Positions 57,706 to 64,000 of a stretch of 64,000 nucleotides of DNA are shown piece after piece (position 1 is the stretch's first letter; the number at the start of each line of letters is the position of its first letter). The notes under the pieces were generated by a model. It had not been told where the DNA came from. It made no database searches and was given only the letters and a program-made list of their open reading frames with translations. A program made the position numbers and the translations under genes. This DNA is from Viridilinea sp964592425 (lineage in GTDB: Bacteria; Chloroflexota; Chloroflexia; Chloroflexales; Chloroflexaceae): NCBI GenBank assembly GCA_964592425.1, contig CAZQCG010000006.1, forward strand, positions 1-64,000. The letters run 5' to 3'.

Positions 57706-60651
57706 ATGCCCGCGTTTCTCGTGACGGTCGCCCCGCGTGAGGCCCACTCCGCTGAGTCGGTGCAGGCGCTCTACCTACTGGCCGGTTCTGACCTGTTGGC
57801 GGTGAGTGTGGCGCGCCTGGCTAGCGAGTTGCTCCACGACCCGGTTGTGCAGACGGTTGCCTGGTGCCCGCTCGATGAGCTAGCGCTGGCTGCTGAGCCT
57901 GCCCATTCCGCAGGAGTGGTCGAACTGGCCTACCGCCCTGGGGTCACGGACAATGAGGGCGAGAGTGTGCTCGAAGGTGCGCGGCGCCTTGGCCTGGCTG
58001 GCCTTGAGCAGGCCCACGCCCTGCGGCGTTACCTGCTGCCGCCAGAGGTGAGCCCTGCCCAACGTGCCGCTGAACTGGCGATTGATCTGGTGCAGACGAC
58101 TCTGGCTTACCTGCCGGGACTGCCTGTCGCTACGCGCCTGGCCTTTTACCGCAGCCTGATCACGCCGCCTGCGCCGATCACCCCGCTGATCGCCCATGTA
58201 CCCCTGCGTGGGGCCACTGACGATGAGTTGTTGCGCATCAGCCGCGAGGGTATTCTGGCGCTTGATCTTGATGAGATGCGGGCCGTGCAGCGTTACTTTG
58301 CCGATCTTGGGCGTGACCCCAGTGATGCTGAGTTGGAGACGCTTGCCCAGACCTGGAGTGAGCATTGTAGCCACAAGACGTTTAAGGCGCAGGTCTTCTA
58401 CCGGAACGCCCGCCCGGCGGCGCTTGATGAGCCACAAGCTGATCCACAGCTCTACCCGATGCTTACGATGCTGGCCCAGGCCGAAGTGGTGATCGATAGT
58501 CTGATCAAGACTTTTCTCATGACGGCGACTGAGCGGGTGCTGGCCGAACGGCCACCCTGGGTGCTGTCGGCCTTTGTTGATAATGCCGGGATCGTTGCTT
58601 TTACCGAGAGCCACGAGCTGAGCTTTAAGGTCGAGACCCATAATCATCCCAGCGCCCTGGAGCCCTTCGGGGGGGCCAATACCGGCATCGGCGGCGTCAT
58701 CCGCGATGTGCTCGGTGTCAGCGCCGAGCCAATTGCTAACACCGATGTCCTCTGTTTCGGTATGCCCGCAACACCACCCGAGGCGCTGCAGCCGGGTGTC
58801 TTGCCTCCCAGCCGGGTGGCGCGGGGGGTGGTGGCGGGCGTGCGCGACTATGGCAATAAGCTTGGCATTCCTACCGTGAACGGGGCGGTGCTCTTTGACC
58901 CTGGTTACACCGCTAATCCCCTGGTCTACGCTGGTACGGTCGGGCTGGCCCCGCGTGGGCTGCACCCGCGCAATATCAGCCCCGGTGACGCGGTGGTCGT
59001 GGTCGGTGGGCGTACCGGGCGTGATGGCATCCACGGAGCTACCTTCAGCAGTATCGAACTGACCCATACGACCGCAGCGACAATTGGTAGTGCGGTGCAG
59101 ATTGGCGACCCGATCACCGAGAAGAAGTTGCTTGATGTGCTTCTGCAGGCCCGTGACCGGCATCTCTACAGCGCCATCACCGACTGTGGTGCGGGGGGGC
59201 TCTCGTCGGCGGTTGGTGAGATGGGGGCCGAGGGTGGGGCCAGAGTTGAGCTCGAACAGGTGCCGCTCAAGTATGCCGGCTTGCAGCCCTGGGAGATCTG
59301 GCTCTCCGAGGCCCAGGAGCGTATGGTGCTGGCGGTGCCTCCGGCCAATTTGGCCGACTTTCTCAGCCTCTGCGCTGCCGAAGAGGTGGAAGCGACGGTA
59401 ATTGGTAGTTTTACCGACGATGGGCGTCTGCAGGTCAGCTACGCCGGGCAGTCGGTGGTCGACCTATCAATGGCCTTTCTGCACGACGGGCGCCCGCACC
59501 GCCAGCTCACCGCACTCTGGCAGCCCCCTGTGTCGCCGCCGGGCGGGCATGCACCCCCGCTTGACGCCGCTGCGTTAGCGATTGATAGGCTGTTACTGGC
59601 GCTGCTGGCGCACCCAAATATCAGCTCTAAAGAGCGTATCGTGCGCAGCTATGACCACGAGGTGCGTGGGGCCACCGTGCTCAAGCCCCTGGTGGGGGTG
59701 GCCCTGGATGGCCCGGGAGATGCCGCCGTTTTGCAGCCGCTACCGGGCACGACCCGTGGGGTGGCCATCGGCTGCGGGATCAACCCGCGTTATGGGCGTA
59801 TTGACCCCTACTGGATGGCCCTGGCCGTGGTTGATGAAGCCCTGCGTAACGTGGTTGCCGTGGGCGGTGATCCGCAGCAGACGGCCATTCTTGATAACTT
59901 CTGCTGGGGTGACCCGCGCCTGCCCGACCGGATGGCTGGCCTGGTACGCGCCGCGGCTGGCTGCTACGATGCGGCGGTTGCCTTCGGTACCCCCTTCATC
60001 TCGGGCAAAGACTCGCTTAACAACGAGTACCGCGATCCCTCCGGCGAGCGTGTCTCCATCCCGCCGACCCTGCTGATCTCGGCGCTGGCGATTGTGCCCG
60101 ATCTGCGCTGCTGCGTGAGCATGGATCTGAAAGTGTCCGGTAACCTCATCTATCAGGTAGGGGCAACCCGCGCTGAGCTTGGCGGCAGTCACCTGGCGGC
60201 GGTGGGTGGGGCCAACCCGGATGACCAGCAGGTGCCACGGGTTGACCTGGCCGCTGCCCGGCTGACCTTCGAGCGCTTGCATGCGGCGATCAAGGCAGGC
60301 CTGGTACGGGCCTGTCACGACCTGAGTGAAGGCGGTCTGGCCGTCGCCGCTGCCGAGATGGTTATCGCTGGCAGGCTCGGGCTGGAGCTTGAACTGGCTC
60401 AGGCTGAACTGCCCGCCGATATCAGCGTGGCCCTCTTCAGCGAAACCCCCAGTCGTTTCCTGGTGGAGGTGCAGCCGGATGCCGCGCCCGCCTTCGAGGC
60501 GACTATGGCCGGAGTCAGCCTGAGCCAGTTGGGCAGGGTGACGGAGCAGCCGCTGCTGCGCATCAGCCAGCAGGGCCATGCGATAGCCCGGATCAATCTG
60601 GCCGAGTTAGGGCACGCCTGGCAGGCGGGACTGGACGGATCTGGCCTATGA
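57706..60651 (+). CDS. purL: Phosphoribosylformylglycinamidine synthase, PurS-PurL fusion
   Basis: A 981-residue purine enzyme making FGAM from FGAR, ATP and ammonia. The first ~150 residues contain PurS-like material (VELAYRPGVTDNEGESVLEGARRLGL). The PurL core begins near residue 190 (DEMRAVQRYFADLGRDP) and shows TWSEHCSHKTF, KVETHNHPSALEPFGGANTGIGGVIRD, TDCGAGGLSSAVGEMG and, in the second half, SGKDSLNNEY and ACHDLSEGGLAVAAAEM. No glutaminase domain is present, so PurQ must be separate. GAGGAG lies 6 bases before the ATG. The stop overlaps the start of the DUF1444 gene (ATGA). Confidence 0.95.
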   Translation: MPAFLVTVAPREAHSAESVQALYLLAGSDLLAVSVARLASELLHDPVVQTVAWCPLDELALAAEPAHSAGVVELAYRPGVTDNEGESVLEGARRLGLAGLEQAHALRRYLLPPEVSPAQRAAELAIDLVQTTLAYLPGLPVATRLAFYRSLITPPAPITPLIAHVPLRGATDDELLRISREGILALDLDEMRAVQRYFADLGRDPSDAELETLAQTWSEHCSHKTFKAQVFYRNARPAALDEPQADPQLYPMLTMLAQAEVVIDSLIKTFLMTATERVLAERPPWVLSAFVDNAGIVAFTESHELSFKVETHNHPSALEPFGGANTGIGGVIRDVLGVSAEPIANTDVLCFGMPATPPEALQPGVLPPSRVARGVVAGVRDYGNKLGIPTVNGAVLFDPGYTANPLVYAGTVGLAPRGLHPRNISPGDAVVVVGGRTGRDGIHGATFSSIELTHTTAATIGSAVQIGDPITEKKLLDVLLQARDRHLYSAITDCGAGGLSSAVGEMGAEGGARVELEQVPLKYAGLQPWEIWLSEAQERMVLAVPPANLADFLSLCAAEEVEATVIGSFTDDGRLQVSYAGQSVVDLSMAFLHDGRPHRQLTALWQPPVSPPGGHAPPLDAAALAIDRLLLALLAHPNISSKERIVRSYDHEVRGATVLKPLVGVALDGPGDAAVLQPLPGTTRGVAIGCGINPRYGRIDPYWMALAVVDEALRNVVAVGGDPQQTAILDNFCWGDPRLPDRMAGLVRAAAGCYDAAVAFGTPFISGKDSLNNEYRDPSGERVSIPPTLLISALAIVPDLRCCVSMDLKVSGNLIYQVGATRAELGGSHLAAVGGANPDDQQVPRVDLAAARLTFERLHAAIKAGLVRACHDLSEGGLAVAAAEMVIAGRLGLELELAQAELPADISVALFSETPSRFLVEVQPDAAPAFEATMAGVSLSQLGRVTEQPLLRISQQGHAIARINLAELGHAWQAGLDGSGL

Positions 60652-61271
60652 GCAGTGTAACCCCGCCAGCACCCGCTGGCGCTGCCGCTCCATCCGCCGA
60701 GCGGGCGATCAGCGATTTTGCCGTCTTGCGCGGGCGGGTGCTACCGATGCTCAAGCCGATCAGCCTGTTGCTGCTGGTGCATGAGCGCCAGTTACCGATG
60801 CTGGTCTACCGGCCCTTCCTGGCTGACCTGATCATTACCTATGTGATCGACGAGCCGGCGCGCCTGGTCTACCTCAATGAGCAGCACCTCGAGCGCTGGG
60901 GCCTGGCCGAGCATGAACTGTACAGCGAGGCCCTGGCCAACCTGCGGCGGCGCACCGAAGAGCGTGGCACCTACACCGTCACTGGCCAAGGGGCGACCCG
61001 GCTGATTATCTTCAAGGCCCAGGACGGCTTTGACGCCACGCGCCTGTTGTTACCCGACCTGCTGGGGCGCTGGCGCAGTGAGTTGCCCGGCAACCTGGTG
61101 ATCGGTGTGCCTGACCGTGATTTTCTCATCCTCTTCAGCGATGCCGACCGCGAGGTGCTGGCCAATGTCGCCCGCCAGATCCAGTTTGATGCCGCCCAGC
61201 GCGAACATAGCCTGACCGACCAACTCTTCACTCTGGTTGCTAACGAGGTGCGCGAATATAGTTGGGACTGA
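60648..61271 (+). CDS. DUF1444 family protein
   Basis: A 207-residue soluble protein. LVYRPFLADLIITYVIDEPARLVYLNEQHLERWGLAEHEL matches the conserved centre of DUF1444 proteins (Bacillus YtpQ type), followed by ALANLRRRTEERG and GNLVIGVPDRDFLILFS. The N terminus (residues 1-18) is Pro/Ala-rich. No catalytic motif is known. The ATG overlaps the purL stop by four bases, so translation is coupled, though a link to purine synthesis is not established. Confidence 0.8.
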   Translation: MSSVTPPAPAGAAAPSAERAISDFAVLRGRVLPMLKPISLLLLVHERQLPMLVYRPFLADLIITYVIDEPARLVYLNEQHLERWGLAEHELYSEALANLRRRTEERGTYTVTGQGATRLIIFKAQDGFDATRLLLPDLLGRWRSELPGNLVIGVPDRDFLILFSDADREVLANVARQIQFDAAQREHSLTDQLFTLVANEVREYSWD

Positions 61272-61279
61272 AGCTGCTC

Positions 61280-61984
61280 ATGGAAGTCGTTGCCACGCTA
61301 CTGCTGATCATCACCTATGGGCTGGCAGGCTATCTGGCCTGGACCAGGCGCACGCTGATCTACATCTTTGCGATGCTGGCCGGCCATGTTGCCGTCCTGG
61401 TTGCGCCGCTCTGGCAGCTGCTCTACGCCTTCAGCTACAATAGCGACCTGGCGACCATCGCGGTGCCCTTCAACCAGCGCCTACCCCTGGCCCTGGTGCT
61501 CGCTTCTGGCTGGTTCTACCCGTTGCCAGCGCTGGTCGTCTTCTACCTCTTCAGCATCCGCTGGTGGTTCCCTGGCCGACTGACCGGCATGCTCACCTAC
61601 CTGGTCTTTCTACTCTACCACCTGCTAATCGAGACGCTCGGGCTGCGTATCACAACCTGGAGTTATGCGGGTGGTGGCTTGCCAATGCGTTTCAGTATGC
61701 CGCTGTTCAGTGCGCTCATGGGTGGGCTGGTCAGTTATGGGTTTTTGTATGTGATCATCGCCAGCCATCGTTTTTCGTGGCAGAGTATGTTGCTGGCCCT
61801 GTTGCCGAGCGTCCTTGGTTTGAGCCTGCTGATCTATGGGCTGCTGGGGGCACCGCTCTGGCTGGCCCTGCTGCTAGGCGGCGAAACCTGGGCCCAGGCA
61901 GCTGGCCTGCTGGTGAGCCTGATCTTACTGGCCTGGGCCGGCCAGATCATCACCGACGGCATCAGCCGTTGTAGTGCCCATTGA
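61280..61984 (+). CDS. Polytopic membrane protein of unknown function
   Basis: A 234-residue protein with seven or so hydrophobic segments: about residues 3-20, 28-48, 66-88, 95-116, 139-160, 168-190 and 195-220, joined by short basic loops. Family not recognised; the loop GLRITTWSYAGGGLPMRFSMP between segments 4 and 5 recalls carotenoid-biosynthesis-like membrane proteins, but this is only an impression. The first ATG is 61280; a TTG at 61262 is also possible but overlaps the previous stop. The stop overlaps the aat gene start by 11 bases. No Shine-Dalgarno is clear. Confidence 0.65.
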   Translation: MEVVATLLLIITYGLAGYLAWTRRTLIYIFAMLAGHVAVLVAPLWQLLYAFSYNSDLATIAVPFNQRLPLALVLASGWFYPLPALVVFYLFSIRWWFPGRLTGMLTYLVFLLYHLLIETLGLRITTWSYAGGGLPMRFSMPLFSALMGGLVSYGFLYVIIASHRFSWQSMLLALLPSVLGLSLLIYGLLGAPLWLALLLGGETWAQAAGLLVSLILLAWAGQIITDGISRCSAH

Positions 61985-62570
61985 GCTTATGCTTACCACC
62001 GACCTGCTCATTGCGGCCTACAGCCAGGGCATGTTTCCTATGGCTGACGAAGATGGCCAGATCGGCTGGTACGAGCCGCTGGTACGGGCGATCATCCCGC
62101 TGGAGGGCTTTGTTGTGCCGCGCCGCCTGGCCCGCACGGTGCGCTCAGGGCGCTTTGAGCTGCGCTACGACACCAGCTTCGCGCTGGTGATGCGCGCCTG
62201 TGCCGAGCCTGGCCCAGGCCGCGAGCAGACCTGGATCAGCGCGGAGATGGTCGACGCCTATACGACCCTGTATCGTCAGGGCTTTGCCCACAGTGTCGAG
62301 TGCTGGCGGGCGGGGCAGTTGGTTGGCGGGCTCTATGGCGTGGCGCTTGGCGGGCTGTTTGCTGGCGAGAGCATGTTCCACCGGGAGCGCGATGCCAGCA
62401 AAGTCGCCCTGGTAGCTCTGGTCGAGCGCCTGCGTGCCGGGGGCTTCGCCCTGCTCGACTCGCAGTACATCGTCGGTGGGCATATGCGCCAGTTCGGCAC
62501 TAGCGAGATCAGCCGCGCCGAATACCACCGCCGCCTACGGGCCGCCTTGCGACTACCGGCCAGATTCTGA
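61974..62570 (+). CDS. aat: Leucyl/phenylalanyl-tRNA-protein transferase
   Basis: A 198-residue enzyme transferring Leu or Phe from charged tRNA to N-terminal Arg/Lys of proteins, marking them for ClpS/ClpAP. Conserved features are AYSQGMFPMADEDGQIGWYEP, the EQTWISAEMVDAYTTLYRQGFAHSVE block, GGLYGVALGGLFAGESMFHR and DSQYIVGGHMRQFG. The start is either GTG 61974 or ATG 61989; the conserved region begins just after the latter. Length is slightly short but complete. It ends the purL operon, and its last 18 bases overlap the 3' end of the convergent glutaminase-like gene. Confidence 0.95.
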   Translation: MPIELMLTTDLLIAAYSQGMFPMADEDGQIGWYEPLVRAIIPLEGFVVPRRLARTVRSGRFELRYDTSFALVMRACAEPGPGREQTWISAEMVDAYTTLYRQGFAHSVECWRAGQLVGGLYGVALGGLFAGESMFHRERDASKVALVALVERLRAGGFALLDSQYIVGGHMRQFGTSEISRAEYHRRLRAALRLPARF

Positions 62571-63632
62571 GGGGGGTGTCTGGAGATTCTTCAGTCGGGC
62601 TGGCATACTACTCTGGCGGACGGCCAGGGCCTCGTTCAGCTTGACGCGGCGCTCTTGCGGATCGAAGAGGTGCAGGCCAAAGTGCTGGCTGAGAGCCTCG
62701 CAGACCTTGAGGCCGCGCAGGCTGTGGCCCTGCGCATTGAGCAGGGGCGAAAAGACGGCGATGCCTAGCTGTTGCGGCACGATGGCCATTAACGCGCCAC
62801 TTACGCTACTCTCAGCGGGCAGACCAACCTGGTAGGCCCAGGTACCAGCGGTGTGCGGCATACCGCAACTGTAGAGCACACTGAGGATATCGCGCACATA
62901 CTCCGGCGCGATCACCGCATCAGCGCTGACCGGGTTGCGCCCCTGGTTGGCCAGGGTTGCTGCCATCAGGGCCAGGTCGCGGCAGTTCACCAGTAACGAA
63001 TGCTGCTGAAAGAAGAGATCGAGGGTCTCCTCAATGTTCTCCTGGAGCAGACCAGCGTCAACCATGGCGTAGGCCATTGCACGGTAGCGGTGGCCCATAG
63101 TGCGGGCTGCCGTAAAGACCGCAGCGTCGGTCATCATGTCATGGTTGCTCAGGCGGCGGAAGAAGCCCAGGAGGCGATTGAGCCGATCGGTTGCACTACT
63201 GCCCTCGATCATGCCGATCAGGCTGAGGGCTCCGGTGGCGGCGAGAGGATTGGGTGGCAGGGCCATGGTGCTGCTGCCAAGCATAACGTTATCATCACCC
63301 CGAGCCACGCCAACCCGTTGCAACACCTCGCCGCGGCCATGTTCATTCAGCGCCAGGCCGTACAAAAAGGGATGGGCCAGGGCCTGCAGGGTAAAGCTCT
63401 GTTGACTGTCACCAACTTCATAGAAGTGCCCGTTGGTGTCGGCGACACAGATCGCAAATGCCTGCGGGTCGGGCCGCGACATCTCAGGGATGCTCTCAGT
63501 GAGCCGGCCTTCATTCACGGGTGTCAGGGTGCGGTGGAGGTCGGAGAGAAAGGCGCGGAAGGGCGAGGCAACCGATTTCATGCCGCGCACCATTGCCGAG
63601 AGATCATCATGCTCTGTGTCGCTATTGCTCAT
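62553..63632 (-). CDS. Glutaminase-fold protein lacking the active-site residues
   Basis: A 359-residue protein clearly homologous to glutaminase (GlsA/GLS): AFAICVADTNGHFYEVGD, LVNCRDLALMAATLANQGRNP, YSCGMPHTAGTWAYQVGLPAESS and GIAVFSPLLNAQGHSLRG align along the whole fold. The Ser-x-x-Lys dyad (LQSCVKP in human GLS) is replaced by LQALAHP, Ala84 and His87. By alignment from memory, Tyr249, Asn335, Glu381, Asn388, Tyr414 and Tyr466 of human GLS correspond to Ser47, Ala132, Ala176, Tyr183, Phe207 and Pro259. Glutamine hydrolysis is thus very unlikely; a binding, scaffold or new catalytic role is inferred. Its start overlaps the upstream PaaK/CapK-like gene by 11 bases. Confidence 0.85.
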   Translation of the reverse strand: MSNSDTEHDDLSAMVRGMKSVASPFRAFLSDLHRTLTPVNEGRLTESIPEMSRPDPQAFAICVADTNGHFYEVGDSQQSFTLQALAHPFLYGLALNEHGRGEVLQRVGVARGDDNVMLGSSTMALPPNPLAATGALSLIGMIEGSSATDRLNRLLGFFRRLSNHDMMTDAAVFTAARTMGHRYRAMAYAMVDAGLLQENIEETLDLFFQQHSLLVNCRDLALMAATLANQGRNPVSADAVIAPEYVRDILSVLYSCGMPHTAGTWAYQVGLPAESSVSGALMAIVPQQLGIAVFSPLLNAQGHSLRGLKVCEALSQHFGLHLFDPQERRVKLNEALAVRQSSMPARLKNLQTPPSESGR

Positions 63633-64000
63633 GGCCTTGTTCCCTGGTCAGATCTGGTTGTAGATCGACAAGTGATTGAATCGGGATATGCTTGCCAGCC
63701 CTGGTTTTGGAGATGACCGGGACAAGCTCCACGCTAACGTTGAAATCCTGGCCGAAGGTCTCTGTGAAGCTGCGGGCCACGGCAGGGCTGTCACACTCTG
63801 CACTATACTGCACGCCCGGCACCAGCGTGATGCGCACCTGGCTGAGGCTGAGTTGGGTGATCTGAAACTCGCGTAGATCGAGCTGTAGCTTGAGCACCAG
63901 GTCGTACGACCAGTCGAGGATGCGGCCTGAGGGGATGGCGGGGGCATTGCTGCGCTTGAAAGAGGCATTCTTTCGGCCAGCAAATTCGGCGAAGAAGGGG
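63622..64000 (-). CDS. PaaK/CapK-like adenylate-forming protein, 3' part
   Basis: This reading frame enters from beyond the window edge; about 125 C-terminal residues are visible, starting FFAEFAGRKNASF. The pattern is that of PaaK/CapK-type proteins: GRILDWSYDLVL, then FQITQLSLSQVRITLVP, and VELVPVISKTRAGKHIPIQSLV, where the Lys in RAGK could be the catalytic C-terminal Lys (unlike the liv-operon homologue). It ends 11 bases inside the glutaminase-like gene, so translation is probably coupled. Whether it activates an acid or another substrate cannot be told from the fragment. A GTG at 63895-63897 is internal, not the start. Confidence 0.65.
   Translation of the reverse strand, partial: PFFAEFAGRKNASFKRSNAPAIPSGRILDWSYDLVLKLQLDLREFQITQLSLSQVRITLVPGVQYSAECDSPAVARSFTETFGQDFNVSVELVPVISKTRAGKHIPIQSLVDLQPDLTREQGHEQ

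Noticed and set aside
57456..57740. Small open frames across the MITE-like element
   Set aside because: They cross the inverted repeats and the purL promoter and start site, and have no ribosome-binding site.
57880..59163. A 427-codon minus-strand open frame inside purL
   Set aside because: It is antisense to purL and has the same shadow composition.
1..64000. tRNA, rRNA, prophage or integrative element
   Set aside because: I looked for T-arm-like GGTTCRA sequences, rRNA stretches, integrases and phage genes and saw none; the only mobile signature is the short element at 57482-57626.

Overview
This 64-kb window is GC-rich chromosomal DNA from a bacterium of the Chloroflexota, most likely class Chloroflexia. 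The strongest clue is an FMN riboswitch directly upstream of a two-gene riboflavin ABC transporter (RibX permease, RibY lipoprotein), an arrangement known from Chloroflexus-type genomes. Supporting clues are a 7TM-HD PgpH, RqcH, FtsK, zinc-finger/LCP and DUF4173 repertoire, short GC-rich intergenic palindromes, and no phage, plasmid, rRNA or CRISPR signature. No photosynthesis genes are present and I saw no tRNA gene. A run of exactly 100 N (36860-36959) shows that this is a scaffold with one unsized gap.

Layout. 1-5.6 kb: an esterase, several uncharacterised membrane or secreted proteins, a MaoC-like dehydratase and hisF. 5.7-7.9 kb: promoter, FMN riboswitch, terminator and ribXY. 7.9-13.8 kb: RecD2 helicase, a hydrolase, a DUF4173 membrane protein and an orphan Flp pilin. 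13.8-21.1 kb: rqcH, divergent from a gmk-yqeY-pgpH-mutL run. 21.1-29 kb: a C45-type acyltransferase, a zinc-ribbon protein, an NAD(P)-binding epimerase-like protein, a five-domain secreted protein, nadE and a lipoprotein cytochrome c. 29-36.8 kb: ftsK, a coiled-coil membrane protein, a zinc-finger/LytR-CpsA-Psr fusion, sufE and a divergent two-component pair. 36.8-37.1 kb: the gap and a 37-bp tandem repeat. 37.1-45 kb: hydrolase, epimerase, DUF190-CBS, a small FHA protein, DUF1997, a coiled-coil protein and an exonuclease-DinG helicase. 45.1-53.5 kb: a complete branched-chain-type ABC uptake system (livG, H, M, J, F) interleaved with a long-chain acyl-CoA synthetase and a PaaK-like ligase; this is the main metabolic operon and suggests import and CoA activation of an organic acid. 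53.5-57.4 kb: HerA-type ATPase, HAD-IIA phosphatase and YceI lipoprotein. 57.4-62.6 kb: a 145-bp MITE-like element followed by purL-DUF1444-membrane protein-aat. 62.5-64 kb: a glutaminase-fold protein that appears to have lost its active site, coupled to the 3' end of a PaaK/CapK-like gene running off the window.

The observations most worth following up are: (i) the 145-bp element at 57482-57626, with 14-bp perfect terminal inverted repeats and a 10-bp perfect direct repeat on each side; (ii) the pseudo-glutaminase at 62553-63632, in which nearly every residue that contacts glutamine in the family is replaced; (iii) a PaaK-like protein without the usual adenylate-forming P-loop or C-terminal lysine inside the liv operon; (iv) perfect or near-perfect palindromes at half of the convergent gene junctions, two of which share a core sequence; (v) a DUF697 protein whose G domain has no P-loop. 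Family assignments are from memory of motifs and were not checked against any database.
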